NCBI GenBank assembly: GCA_963778675.1
Contig: CAVZVI010000011.1
Coordinates: forward strand, 124,001-188,000
Length of the DNA stretch: 64,000 nt
Origin: CAWCDJ01 sp963778675
GTDB taxonomy: Bacteria; Acidobacteriota; Terriglobia; Bryobacterales; Bryobacteraceae
Reading direction: 5' to 3'
Under the pieces are notes generated by a model, which was not told the DNA's origin, searched no databases, and saw only the letters and a list, made by a program, of their open reading frames with translations. The position numbers and the translations under genes were made by a program. How positions within the stretch are numbered: position 1 is the first letter of the stretch; each line of letters opens with the position of its first letter. Below, piece by piece: positions 36,701 to 44,433 of this stretch.

Positions 36701-36927
36701 CCGAAATGGAGAACGCCGCCTACACGTTCCAGATGCGGCGGCATCCGGAGACCTACCTCAACCTCGACTGGAAAGAGATGGGCGCCGGCGGCATCGACAG
36801 TTGGAGCCCGAACGCATACCCGATGGCACCGTACCGGATCGACGGGAACCAGCCGTATTCGTACCGCTACCGCTTGACTCCCGTGGACGCGACGACGCCC
36901 GACGCGAAAACCCGCGAGCTTTTCTAG
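33727..36927 (+). CDS. lacZ: exported beta-galactosidase, glycoside hydrolase family 2
   Basis: 1,066 residues with a signal peptide (TIILLLGIGLAALAADK), so the enzyme is probably periplasmic, unlike E. coli LacZ. Domain order follows LacZ: sugar-binding sandwich (VPSSWQMHGFDIPIYTNIIYP), immunoglobulin-like domain, TIM barrel, and C-terminal beta-sandwich. The acid/base is Glu476 in WSMGNESGDG and the nucleophile is Glu541 in LCEYSHAMGNSNG. The ATG at 33727 gives the signal peptide; the frame continues 24 bases upstream. It stands alone beside the divergent RND operon. Specificity for lactose versus plant galactans is unknown. Confidence 0.92.
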   Translation: MRSTIILLLGIGLAALAADKPEWDNPAIVHVGTQKPHTTLMVYPSAELARTGDRAKSPWFLLLNGAWKFHGTSRPSERPVDFYRTDFSDASWGTIPVPSSWQMHGFDIPIYTNIIYPWPQDPKKPPQVPYDYNPVGSYRMHFTVPAGWHGRQIYLHFDGVDSAFYAWLNGKKLGYNEDSRTPAEFDITPYLKPGSNLLAVEVYRFGDGAFLEDQDMWRMSGIFRDVYLFATPEQHLRDFEIHTDLDDQYRDATLRVKTALSNASEKASKVTITAALSDAAGQPVGKPASVTVEAGGKSEVSEELAIPVTAPRKWSAEDPYLYKLLLTVKNPAGTVLEVIPQNVGFRRVEIRNGRFLINGQAVLIKGVDRHEHDEVTAKYITVESMLRDIRLMKQFNVNAVRTSHYPNTPAWYDLCDRYGIYVLDEANIECHHYGTNIHNRLTNDPAWQTAYLDRVERMVERDKNHASVVIWSMGNESGDGPNAAAAYHWTKQRDPGRPFHYEGTTSHGGSNADINSFMYPTPERVKQLAAARPDMPLILCEYSHAMGNSNGGLKEYWDIFYSGTNAQGAFVWDWVDQGIKVPVPGEYRSNTSKTTFLAYGGWWEDKNGVRNDNDFNNNGLVSADRVPHPGLYALKYVYRNLHVTPVDLAAGTVKVKNWFDFMNPKDYAEGTWEVKAGGRTIASGQLPALDLAPREEKVYTLALPKIEAQPGAEYWLNFSFKLKNATSWAPAGHELAWDQFKLPVSAPAPRFAPPKSALLEMKDNPDDATISGKTFSLRFDKKEGVIEQYRYKGVTVLERGPRPDFWRAPTNNDRGAWKVFSRRAQTDKAYNIKLWEDAGPLWDIKDVHVDRIDDGTAKITVNAALPGVGGEYTMTYTVYGTGDVVVESSYKPGAEKVAMMPRFGNELVVAPGLENITWYGRGPKETMIDREFERIGVYSSTVDKEWVDYMRPQENGNKTDVRWVKLTNAAGVGLMAVGAPSLNVTARHYTKTEMENAAYTFQMRRHPETYLNLDWKEMGAGGIDSWSPNAYPMAPYRIDGNQPYSYRYRLTPVDATTPDAKTRELF

Positions 36928-37038
36928 GCATCGATCGTCGAACTGAGGTTACAAAGTTTTTCCTTGATTTTCGGCGGCAGCCCATTCTATTCTGTGATGG
37001 CGAAGAAAAAGCGAATTATTCGCGTGGAGGAACCCTGA

Positions 37039-37548
37039 ATGCCGATTATCGATTTTCTGCTTCCCGAATACGACCAGGAGATGGCCAACACACGCAAAAT
37101 GCTATCGGCCGTCCCAGACAACCGGCTGGATTTCAAGCCGCATGCCAAGTCTTTTACCATGAAGGACCTGGCCACTCACTTGGCGACCATCCCGGAATGG
37201 ACCGCCGATACCATCGAAAAGAGCGAGTTCGACTTCGCGCCCGCGGGCCAGCCCCCTTACCAGCCGCCCGACCTGAAGTCGCAGAAAGAAATCCTGGAAG
37301 TCTTCGACCGCGGCGTGGCCAAGGGCCGGGCTGCCCTGGCCGGCGCGGGCGACGAGGCGTTCATGCAACCCTGGTCGCTATTGCAGACCGGAAAGGTGCT
37401 GTTCACCATGCCGCGGATCGCCGTGGTTCGCAGCTTCGTGATGAATCACGCGATCCACCACCGCGCGCAATTAGGTGTTTATCTGCGCCTCGTGGACCAG
37501 CCGGTTCCGGGCATGTACGGACCTTCGGCGGACGACGGTGGGTTCTAG
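37039..37548 (+). CDS. DinB-family protein
   Basis: 169 residues forming a four-helix bundle of the DinB/YfiT type. The three metal-binding histidines are visible: one in KDLATHLATIP and two in MNHAIHHRAQLGVYLRL. Members are metal-dependent enzymes, some transferring bacillithiol or similar thiols; most have no known substrate. A GTGGAGG ribosome-binding site precedes the ATG. It ends 3 bases before the stop of the convergent guanine deaminase gene. Confidence 0.87.
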   Translation: MPIIDFLLPEYDQEMANTRKMLSAVPDNRLDFKPHAKSFTMKDLATHLATIPEWTADTIEKSEFDFAPAGQPPYQPPDLKSQKEILEVFDRGVAKGRAALAGAGDEAFMQPWSLLQTGKVLFTMPRIAVVRSFVMNHAIHHRAQLGVYLRLVDQPVPGMYGPSADDGGF

Positions 37549-37551
37549 CCG

Positions 37552-38016
37552 CTAATACGTGACCTTTTCGGCTTTGTTCCGCCACTCGTCAAACGGGCGG
37601 GTGGCGTCGGAATGGGAGATGTGAAAGGTCGGAATGTTGCGCTCCACAAGGGGGCGCAGCATCTCTTTGTAAATCAATTGGTCGTCGAATCCCGCCGCGG
37701 CCGCGTCTTCGTGCGTGGCCGCAAAGAAGATCCGCTCCGGGCGGGCCCAGTAGAGAGCGCCCAGGCACATCGGACACGGCTCGCAGGAGGAGTAGACGTC
37801 GCAGCCGGTCAGCTGGAAATCGCCCAGAACGCGGCAAGCTTCGCGAATTGCCACAATCTCGGCGTGGGCGGTAGGATCGTGGGTACGAGTGACCTGGTTG
37901 GTACCGGCCGCAATGATAATGCCGTCCTTCACGACCAATGCGGCGAACGGCCCGCCGTCGCGGCGGACATTGTCAGCCGCCATCTGAATGACCTGTTGGA
38001 TGAAAGCCGTGTGCAT
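37552..38016 (-). CDS. guaD: guanine deaminase (Bacillus GuaD type)
   Basis: 154 residues. The sequence closely follows Bacillus subtilis GuaD in pattern: GGPFAALVVKDGIIIAAGTNQVT, DPTAHAEIVAIREACRVLG with the catalytic HAE, SSCEPCPMCLGALYWARPERIFFAA with the zinc cysteines, AGFDDQLIYKE, and the C-terminal EWRNKAEKVTY that closes the active site of the neighbouring monomer. It converts guanine to xanthine for purine salvage or nitrogen use. No other purine genes are nearby. Confidence 0.9.
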   Translation of the reverse strand: MHTAFIQQVIQMAADNVRRDGGPFAALVVKDGIIIAAGTNQVTRTHDPTAHAEIVAIREACRVLGDFQLTGCDVYSSCEPCPMCLGALYWARPERIFFAATHEDAAAAGFDDQLIYKEMLRPLVERNIPTFHISHSDATRPFDEWRNKAEKVTY

Positions 38017-38118
38017 CGAAGCAGGATGGGCGAACCGCCTATCCTAGCGTACACGATGGAAGGCAAACCGATAGCATCGGAGACCGCAAACCGGCAGCCA
38101 TTGCCGGAGAATCCGGCC

Positions 38119-38811
38119 TCACGCTTCGATCAGGCCCGCCCGGATCGCGTAGCGAACCATGCTGGCGGTCTCGTGGACCCCCAGTTTCTCGAGGATGCGG
38201 CTACGGTGCGAGTCGGCCGTCTTGTAGCTGATGCCCAAAGCGGCGGCGGCTTCCTTGGTCGATTTGCCGCCCGCGATCAACACCAGGACTTGCCGCTCCC
38301 GCTCGGTGAGAGCGAAAACCAGCCGGACCGCTTCCTCGTCGGGCCGGAACCCCATTCTCCGCCGGTCGGCAAGGTCGTGCGCAATCCCGATGTACCCGGC
38401 AAACTCTCCGTCCGGATTGTGGCGGGGGACGCCCGATTCTTCGATCCAGCAGTATTCTCCCGCGGCGCGCTGCAGGCGGTACTGCACACGATAAGGTTGG
38501 CGTTGGCCGAAGGACTTCAGGTAGGTCTCCAGGCATTGTTCCCGGTCATCCGGTTGAACGCCCTCGATCCAGCCGTTCCCGAGTTCCTCCTCGAGGCCGC
38601 GGCCGCGAAAATCCAGCCACGCCTTATTGAAGTAGGTGCGCAGCGCGTCTCCGCCGCACATCCATACCATGAAAGGCGCTGCGTCCGTCAAAAGGCGAAA
38701 CTGGGTGTCACCGTCGCGCTCCTGCGCTCTACGGCGCATGAGCTCAGCTTCCATCTCGGCAAGCTTGGTGCGCAAAATGCTTAATTCTTCACTGTCTTTC
38801 CCAGGCGACAT
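38119..38811 (-). CDS. PAS domain - LuxR-type DNA-binding regulator
   Basis: 230 residues. An N-terminal coiled coil (residues 8-32, LSILRTKLAEMEAELMRRRAQ) precedes a PAS/PAC domain (FRLLTDAAPFMVWMCGGDALRTYFN through GYIGIAHDLADRR). A LuxR/FixJ helix-turn-helix follows (LTERERQVLVLIAGGKSTKEAAAALGISYKTADSHRSRILEKLGV). No phosphoacceptor receiver domain is present, so it would sense directly through PAS rather than through a kinase. It is divergent from the ECF sigma operon. The ligand is unknown. Confidence 0.86.
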   Translation of the reverse strand: MSPGKDSEELSILRTKLAEMEAELMRRRAQERDGDTQFRLLTDAAPFMVWMCGGDALRTYFNKAWLDFRGRGLEEELGNGWIEGVQPDDREQCLETYLKSFGQRQPYRVQYRLQRAAGEYCWIEESGVPRHNPDGEFAGYIGIAHDLADRRRMGFRPDEEAVRLVFALTERERQVLVLIAGGKSTKEAAAALGISYKTADSHRSRILEKLGVHETASMVRYAIRAGLIEA

Positions 38812-38953
38812 GTTTTATCCGTTCGTAAGCACTTCCCATGCTAACCCCGAACTCCAGGGCTTCCCCTACTGTAAATCCATGACTGAATACGTATTGTTAC
38901 GCTGTCTTCGTGATCCGGCACAGAGGTAGACACCTGAGGCAGGATAACTATTT

Positions 38954-39616
38954 ATGGAACTTTCACCCCAAAAACCGGCAATTAAGTACCGGGACCCAAT
39001 GAACCGCCACCTCCCGGAGCAGAGTGACGATGACCTCTTTTCGCGCATCCAGTGCGGCGATGAAGAGGCATTTTTGGACCTCTACCATCAACGGCAGGGC
39101 GCCATCTATCGTTTTGCACTCCACATGGCCGGTTCGTCAAGTGCCGCCGAGGATATCACCCAGGACGTCTTTCTGGCGTTGATTCGGGACAACGCCGGGT
39201 ACGACGCGAGCCGGGGGTCGCTTTCCAGCTATCTGTTCGGAATTGCGCGCAAGCTGGTGTCGCGGCACCTGGAGCGGGGCCGGTTCGATGTCGCCCTGGG
39301 CTCGGAGCGCGAAGAGGAGCTGGCGGCAGCCGCGACGGTCGCTGAGGACCCCCTCGAGGACCTCACGCGCCGGGAGGGGGTCGAGGCATTGCGGCGTGCC
39401 GTTCTGGCCCTCCCCAGGCGGTATCGGGAAGTGGTGATCCTCTGCGACCTGGAAGAGCTCGATTACGCGGACGCCGCGCAGGCGTTGGAGTGCCCGATCG
39501 GCACGATCCGGTCGCGGCTGCACCGCGCCCGCGCCCTGCTGCTCGAGAAGCTGCACCAGGAACGCGGTGCGCGGTCCGCGGTGGGAACCCTGAAGCCAAT
39601 ACGGTGTGTGATATGA
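38954..39616 (+). CDS. ECF RNA polymerase sigma factor
   Basis: 220 residues. Sigma region 2 (EEAFLDLYHQRQGAIYRFALH and AEDITQDVFLALIRD) and region 4 (LPRRYREVVILCDLEELDYADAAQALECPIGTIRSRLHRARALL) are complete. The ATG at 38954 is followed by a second ATG at 38999 that would remove 15 non-conserved residues and may be the real start. Its stop overlaps the ATG of the anti-sigma gene (ATGA). Confidence 0.88.
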   Translation: MELSPQKPAIKYRDPMNRHLPEQSDDDLFSRIQCGDEEAFLDLYHQRQGAIYRFALHMAGSSSAAEDITQDVFLALIRDNAGYDASRGSLSSYLFGIARKLVSRHLERGRFDVALGSEREEELAAAATVAEDPLEDLTRREGVEALRRAVLALPRRYREVVILCDLEELDYADAAQALECPIGTIRSRLHRARALLLEKLHQERGARSAVGTLKPIRCVI

Positions 39617-40236
39617 ACTGCGAAGAGTTTTCCCGATCATTGTCCGACCGGCTGGAATTGCTGGACGAGGAGCAGACGCGCCATGCTGCCGCCTGCCTGC
39701 GCTGTTCGGCCCTGGCCGGAGACCGTCGCCGGCTGGCCGAGGGATTCCGGGCACTTTCCCGTGACTGGGATGGCCTGGCGGCTCCAGCCCGCGTGGAATC
39801 CCGGCTGCTCGCGGCGTTTCGGAGCAACGCGGGCATGCCGGTCCGCCGGTCCGGCCCCGGATGGCCGCCGGTAATCGCGTGGGCCTCGGCGGCTGCCGTG
39901 GTAGTCGCCCTGGCACTGTTCCTGGTCCGCGACCGCCAGCCCCAGGTAAGCCCCAGCCGGCACCCGGCCCGCTCGGCGGTACAATTGGCGGCCGCTGAGG
40001 CGCCGGATTGGGCCGATCCGGAAACCGCCGCCGAAGACGGTTTCATCGCGCTGCCCAACGCGGCGCAGATCACCCCGGATGAAGAAGTGAACATGGTGCG
40101 GCTGGAACTGCCACGTTCCTCGATGATTGCGCTCGGCTACCCGGTGAGCGCCGACCAGACCTCCGAAAGGGTCGAAGCGGACGTAGTTCTGGGGCCCGAC
40201 GGCATGGCCCGGGCAGTGCGTTTTGTGGATGAGTAG
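39613..40236 (+). CDS. anti-sigma factor, membrane-anchored (zinc-finger type)
   Basis: 207 residues. The cytoplasmic N-terminus has CEEFSRSLSDRLELLDEEQ and the H-x3-C-x2-C pattern RHAAACLRC of ZAS-type anti-sigma factors. One membrane helix follows (PPVIAWASAAAVVVALALFLV), then a periplasmic part of about 100 residues ending in SERVEADVVLGPDGMARAVRFVDE. It should bind the co-translated sigma factor (4-base overlap) and release it on an envelope signal. Confidence 0.82.
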   Translation: MNCEEFSRSLSDRLELLDEEQTRHAAACLRCSALAGDRRRLAEGFRALSRDWDGLAAPARVESRLLAAFRSNAGMPVRRSGPGWPPVIAWASAAAVVVALALFLVRDRQPQVSPSRHPARSAVQLAAAEAPDWADPETAAEDGFIALPNAAQITPDEEVNMVRLELPRSSMIALGYPVSADQTSERVEADVVLGPDGMARAVRFVDE

Positions 40237-40260
40237 TCACTTACGAACAGGAGATGGATC

Positions 40261-41061
40261 ATGTTGATTCGAATCGTGCTTGCTGGGTCTTTAGTCTTCG
40301 CGGCCGCCGGCCTTGCGCAGCAGCCGCCGCCGCGATTCCGGGGCGGGATGGGCGGTGCCCGTTTTCTTGGCGCGGAGGCCGGAATGCCGGGCCGCGTGGT
40401 GACAAACGCTCCGTACTCGGCGGAGATCGTGACCGATACTACGCAGACCCTGGCGGGCGGCAATCGCATCCATCAGACCAACACGATCAAGGTTTACCGC
40501 GATTCGGCGGGCCGCACCAGGCGCGAACAGGAGCTGAACAACCTCAACGGTCTGGCGCCCAATTCGAACCTGCCTCGTGTCGTATTTATTAACGACCCGG
40601 TGGCCGGGTTGAACTACGCCCTGAGTCCCAGCGACCACACTGCAACGCGGTCCGCCTCCATGCGCCGGGGCGGCGGCATGGGGCGAGGAGCCGGCAGGGG
40701 AGCGAATCGCAGCATGATGCAGGGGCGCGCAGCCCGGGCCGCCAACCCCAATCTGAAGACCGAGTCCCTCGGGACCCAGATCATCGAGGGGGTTTCGGCC
40801 AATGGCACGCGAACGACTCTGACCATTCCGGCGGGCCGGATCGGCAACGATCAACCCCTGCAGATTGTCACGGAAACCTGGTACTCGCCGGATTTGCAGA
40901 CGGTGGTGCTTTCCAAGCGCTCGGATCCCCGTAGCGGCGACACAGTGGTGCAGCTCACGAACATCAACCGGGCGGAGCCGGCGGCCGCGCTCTTCGAAGT
41001 GCCCTCGGACTATACCGTAACGGACGCTCCGCGGGTGCGAATGGGTCCGCCCCGGAACTAG
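40261..41061 (+). CDS. secreted protein of the sigma/anti-sigma operon, unknown function
   Basis: 266 residues with a signal peptide (IRIVLAGSLVFAAAGLAQQ). The mature protein has a beta-rich N-terminal half (YSAEIVTDTTQTLAGGNRIHQT), a low-complexity Gly/Arg/Met segment at about residues 138-162, and a second beta-rich half. It starts 24 bases after the anti-sigma stop with an AGGAG ribosome-binding site, so it is probably co-transcribed. It resembles many acidobacterial exported proteins of unknown function and may be the sigma factor's envelope target or a signal input (inference). Confidence 0.72.
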   Translation: MLIRIVLAGSLVFAAAGLAQQPPPRFRGGMGGARFLGAEAGMPGRVVTNAPYSAEIVTDTTQTLAGGNRIHQTNTIKVYRDSAGRTRREQELNNLNGLAPNSNLPRVVFINDPVAGLNYALSPSDHTATRSASMRRGGGMGRGAGRGANRSMMQGRAARAANPNLKTESLGTQIIEGVSANGTRTTLTIPAGRIGNDQPLQIVTETWYSPDLQTVVLSKRSDPRSGDTVVQLTNINRAEPAAALFEVPSDYTVTDAPRVRMGPPRN

Positions 41062-41065
41062 CCCT

Positions 41066-41647
41066 TCACGGCTTCACGCGGTTGATCGCGCAACCGATCG
41101 ACTTGGTGAAGGGATGCTCCACCGGTTTGCCGGCGAGAACTTCGTCGAGCGCATTGCGCAAATCCGCCACGGTAGCCTGGAAGCGCTGTTTGCCGAAATC
41201 GGCCACGCGATTATCGATCCGTCCCAGATAGAGCACCTTGCCCTCGGGCGAGAGCACGGCGGCCTGCGGCGTGATGGTGGCTCCCGCCATCGTCACCAGC
41301 GACTGGCGCGGATCGAGCACCAGCGGAAAACCGTAGTGATAATCGCCGGCATACCGGACGACGTCGCGCTCCGGCACGGTCGGGTCGGCCTGCACGGCCC
41401 ACACAAGCACTCCGCGCGAGGCATAAGCGTCGTGAATCCGGTTCATTTCGGGAACGTAGCTGTTGGCTACCGGGCAATCGGTAGTCACGAAGAACAGAAG
41501 GACGGCTTTCTTGCCGTTCCACTCGGCGGGCGTATGTTCGGCTCCCTGGGTATCGTGGAGCCCGAATCGCGGGGCTGCGGCCCAGGAACACGCCGCCAGC
41601 AGAAGCGGCACGGCCACACGGAAGATCGTTCGCGGCATCCCAGTCAT
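41066..41647 (-). CDS. exported redoxin (thioredoxin-like, AhpC/TSA type)
   Basis: 193 residues with a signal peptide (RTIFRVAVPLLLAACSWAAA). The thioredoxin fold shows AVLLFFVTTDCPVANSYVPEM, where a single cysteine in DCPVANSY takes the peroxidatic position. The residue three positions after this Cys is Ala, so a CXXC disulfide is absent. A second cysteine lies near the C-terminus (SIGCAI) and might resolve it. Many Acidobacteriota and Planctomycetes secrete this form, often with unknown redox partners. The real start may be the second methionine three codons later. Confidence 0.78.
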   Translation of the reverse strand: MTGMPRTIFRVAVPLLLAACSWAAAPRFGLHDTQGAEHTPAEWNGKKAVLLFFVTTDCPVANSYVPEMNRIHDAYASRGVLVWAVQADPTVPERDVVRYAGDYHYGFPLVLDPRQSLVTMAGATITPQAAVLSPEGKVLYLGRIDNRVADFGKQRFQATVADLRNALDEVLAGKPVEHPFTKSIGCAINRVKP

Positions 41648-41696
41648 TTCCCCCTATAATACTCCGCCCGGCGCGCCGCCGGTACAATAGCGAAGA

Positions 41697-42662
41697 GTGC
41701 CCCTCTGGCTGACCGAATCCGATGTACGCTCGGTGCTTTCTCCGCTGGAACTGATCGACGCCATGGAATCCGCCCTGGCCGCCTTCTCATCGGGCGATGT
41801 GCTGCAGCCCGTCCGGACGGCGCTCGAGATCGGCCCCCAGTCGTTTTTCGCGGTGATGCCCGCCCTTTACGCCGGGCGCTCGATTCTCGGCGCGAAGCTG
41901 GTCAGCGTCGTACCCGCCAATGCCGCCCGCGGGCAGCACACGCATCTTGCGTCGATCTCGCTATTCGATGCGCAGACCGGCGAACTGGCGGCGGTGATGG
42001 ACGGCCGTTACATTACCCAAGTGCGAACAGCCGCAGCCTCGGCCGTTTCGGTGCGCCACCTGGCGCGGCGCGACGCGCGGGTTCTGGCGATTCTCGGCTC
42101 GGGCGTACAGGCGCGCAGCCACCTGGAAGCCCTGCCGGCGATGCGCGGCCTGGCGGAGATCCGCGCCTGGAGCCCCACGGCGGAACACCTGCGGAGATTC
42201 GTGGAAAGCGCGCCGCGGACGGTATGCGCGGCGGAAAGCGCGGAGGCCGCCGTTCGCGATGCCGATGTCGTGGTGGTTGCCACCAATTCGCCGGCGCCGG
42301 CCGTCGACAGCCGCTGGGTGAAGAATGGAGCCCACGTGATTGCGATCGGGGCGTGCCGGCCCACCCAGCAGGAGCTCGACCCGGCCCTGGTCGAGCGGGC
42401 GCACCTGGTAGTGGATTCGCGGGCGGCCGCCCTGCAGGAATCGGGCGACATCGTGCGGCCGATCGAAGAGGGCCGCTTTACGGCCGCTCACGTGGCCGCG
42501 GAGCTGGGCGAGATCGTCTGCGGCCGCAAGCCGGGACGCACCAGCGACGGCGAAGTCACCCTCTTCAAATCGCTGGGCCTGGCGGTGGAAGACCTGGTAG
42601 CCGCGGACGTTGCGTACCGCAGGGCGAGAGAAGCGGGGCTGGGAATGGAGGTCGGGTTATGA
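41697..42662 (+). CDS. ornithine cyclodeaminase / mu-crystallin family protein
   Basis: 321 residues from a GTG start. LWLTESDVRSVLSPLELIDAMESAL is the family N-terminus, GAKLVSVVPANAARGQHTH contains the substrate-binding lysine region, and ARVLAILGSGVQARSHLEAL is the NAD-binding Rossmann motif. Family members include ornithine cyclodeaminase, alanine dehydrogenase and ketimine reductases; the sequence does not decide among them. The stop overlaps the ATG of the next gene (ATGA). Confidence 0.87.
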   Translation: MPLWLTESDVRSVLSPLELIDAMESALAAFSSGDVLQPVRTALEIGPQSFFAVMPALYAGRSILGAKLVSVVPANAARGQHTHLASISLFDAQTGELAAVMDGRYITQVRTAAASAVSVRHLARRDARVLAILGSGVQARSHLEALPAMRGLAEIRAWSPTAEHLRRFVESAPRTVCAAESAEAAVRDADVVVVATNSPAPAVDSRWVKNGAHVIAIGACRPTQQELDPALVERAHLVVDSRAAALQESGDIVRPIEEGRFTAAHVAAELGEIVCGRKPGRTSDGEVTLFKSLGLAVEDLVAADVAYRRAREAGLGMEVGL

Positions 42663-43162
42663 AGGCGGTTGTACTGGTTTCCTTGTTCTGCGCCGCCGCG
42701 CTGGCGGAGCAGTTTCCTCGGCTGGCCTTCGAGAACCTGCCGGGGCAAACTGTGACGCTGCCGGACGCGGCCGCGGGTCATACCGCCATATTAGTCATCG
42801 GCTTCACACACGCCTCTCAAAAAGAGACCAAGCCGTGGAGCGAGAAGCTGAACCACGCGTATCCCAAGCCGGGACCGGTGATGGTTTTCTCCGTGGCGGC
42901 GCTCGAGGACGTGCCGCGACTGGTGCGCGGTATGGCGACTCACGGCATCCGCGGCGGCGTGCCGGAGGCCGAACGCGACCGCTTCCTGCTCCTGTTCAAG
43001 CACGAGAAAGAGTTGAAGCAGGCCGCGCAGTTCGCAACGCCGGATGACGCTTATGTGATCCTGCTCGGCAGCGGCGGCGCCATTCTCTGGCGCTTCCACG
43101 GTCCGGTGAGCGATGCCGCGCTGGCGGAGCTTGCGGCCCACCTTCCCGCCAACACAAAGTAG
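42659..43162 (+). CDS. small exported thioredoxin-fold-like protein without CXXC
   Basis: 167 residues from ATG 42659. A short signal peptide (AVVLVSLFCAAALAEQF) is followed by a region that reads like a thioredoxin fold: TAILVIGFTHASQKETKPWSEKL, VMVFSVAALEDVPRLVRGM, and the C-terminal DDAYVILLGSGGAILWRFHGP. The position of the CXXC pair is occupied by HASQK, and the only cysteine is in the signal peptide, so a redox role is unlikely. The open frame before the ATG belongs to an alternate frame of the upstream gene. Function unknown. Confidence 0.72.
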   Translation: MKAVVLVSLFCAAALAEQFPRLAFENLPGQTVTLPDAAAGHTAILVIGFTHASQKETKPWSEKLNHAYPKPGPVMVFSVAALEDVPRLVRGMATHGIRGGVPEAERDRFLLLFKHEKELKQAAQFATPDDAYVILLGSGGAILWRFHGPVSDAALAELAAHLPANTK

Positions 43163-43226
43163 CGCCCGGCCCTGGCGTTGCGCGCTGGAAGGAATGCGCA
43201 AGGCGTGAACAGCGGGGAGCAGGAGG

Positions 43227-44378
43227 CTAATTCGAGCCGGCTTTCCGCTCCACCTGATCGATCGCCTTCGCGAATTCGGCGGGGGTCCGGATGAGCAGCG
43301 TCTTCCCTTTGAGCCTGCCCGTGGCCCCCGCGATCGAATCCGGCAGGCTGGCCTGCATGGCGCGGAACACCGGCTTGTATTCGAGGTAGAAAAACTGCGG
43401 CCCGGCTCCGGCAGGCCTTTCCAGGTCGGCGCCCGAAGGTTTCTCGAGAAAGCGGCACTCCGGGCCGAGGAACAGGACGACCTCCGAGGGGTCCGGCGCG
43501 GTGAACTCGCGATGGATCAGGTTGGCGAGCAGGTCCACATGGCCGCGGCGGTTCTCGAGCACCTTCACATCGACTTTCCCGAGTTCCAACTCGTCCAGGG
43601 CGCGAGAGACGTCTTCGATGTTGAGTGGAACGAAATGATCGCGGCGATAGATCTCCTTCTGCTGGTCGAGGCTGAAGACCACCAGGCGCACGGAACGGGC
43701 GGGCAGACGCTCCATAAGGGCCGAGAGCAATCCGAGCAGCATCACGCGGTCGCGCGCGTTCAGCCACGTGCGGCGCGGGGAAACGGGGGCGGCGTGCAGC
43801 AGGATGGTGACGGGGAAGGGCCGGGCGTCGTCCGTCACCGGCTGGTCCGAGGGTAGGCGGACGAGCGAAAACTGCCGGACGGTGTGCGGGGCGATGGCGA
43901 GCTTGACGCTGCGGTCGCGGCGGCTGAGCCTGGCTTCGATGGTCCAGGCGGCCTGGCAGGTGCGGCCGCTGTCGTCATGCAGTTTCCACTGCACGCGGTA
44001 CGCCCCTTCGCCCACCAGAAAGCCGCCGCCGACCTCCAGTTCGATATCGGTTCGGGGAACATTGGGTAGCCGGTAGCGCGTACCGAGGTAGACGGGAGCG
44101 CCATCGGGTTCGGATGTAATGCGGGTGATGATCGCCCACCGGTGCCCGGCGCCCTCGTATTGATTCATGGGCACCCGAACCACGTAGCCGGTCTGGAAAC
44201 GGAAGCTGAAATCGAGGGCCGGGCGGAGCGGCACCACATGGCATTGCAGTGAGTTTGCCCAGGGCCGCTCGTCGAAATCGCGGAGCGAAGGCGCGAGCCG
44301 TGCCGGATCCAGAATGACCTGGCCGGGCGCGGCGCCGGCCAGCAGCAAGGCAGTGAGCGCAAGCCGCATCTCTTTCAT
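43227..44378 (-). CDS. exported protein of unknown function (VWFA-like C-terminal half)
   Basis: 383 residues from the ATG at 44378, with a signal peptide (LALTALLLAGAAPGQV). The N-terminal 200 residues are beta-rich (QCHVVPLRPALDFSFRFQTGY) with a clear WAIITRI strand. The C-terminal half has alternating strands and helices (RLVVFSLDQQKEIYRRDHF, EVVLFLGPECRFLE) that suggest a von Willebrand A-like Rossmann fold, though no canonical DxSxS metal site is visible. It is divergent from the DUF1080 gene with a 55-base intergenic space. The frame upstream of 44378 lies antisense to that gene and is ignored. Confidence 0.68.
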   Translation of the reverse strand: MKEMRLALTALLLAGAAPGQVILDPARLAPSLRDFDERPWANSLQCHVVPLRPALDFSFRFQTGYVVRVPMNQYEGAGHRWAIITRITSEPDGAPVYLGTRYRLPNVPRTDIELEVGGGFLVGEGAYRVQWKLHDDSGRTCQAAWTIEARLSRRDRSVKLAIAPHTVRQFSLVRLPSDQPVTDDARPFPVTILLHAAPVSPRRTWLNARDRVMLLGLLSALMERLPARSVRLVVFSLDQQKEIYRRDHFVPLNIEDVSRALDELELGKVDVKVLENRRGHVDLLANLIHREFTAPDPSEVVLFLGPECRFLEKPSGADLERPAGAGPQFFYLEYKPVFRAMQASLPDSIAGATGRLKGKTLLIRTPAEFAKAIDQVERKAGSN

Positions 44379-44433
44379 TATGACGTCGCAAGAACGTTGG
44401 CCGTGAGCCGTTTCGGGTAAACTATTCCTGTCT

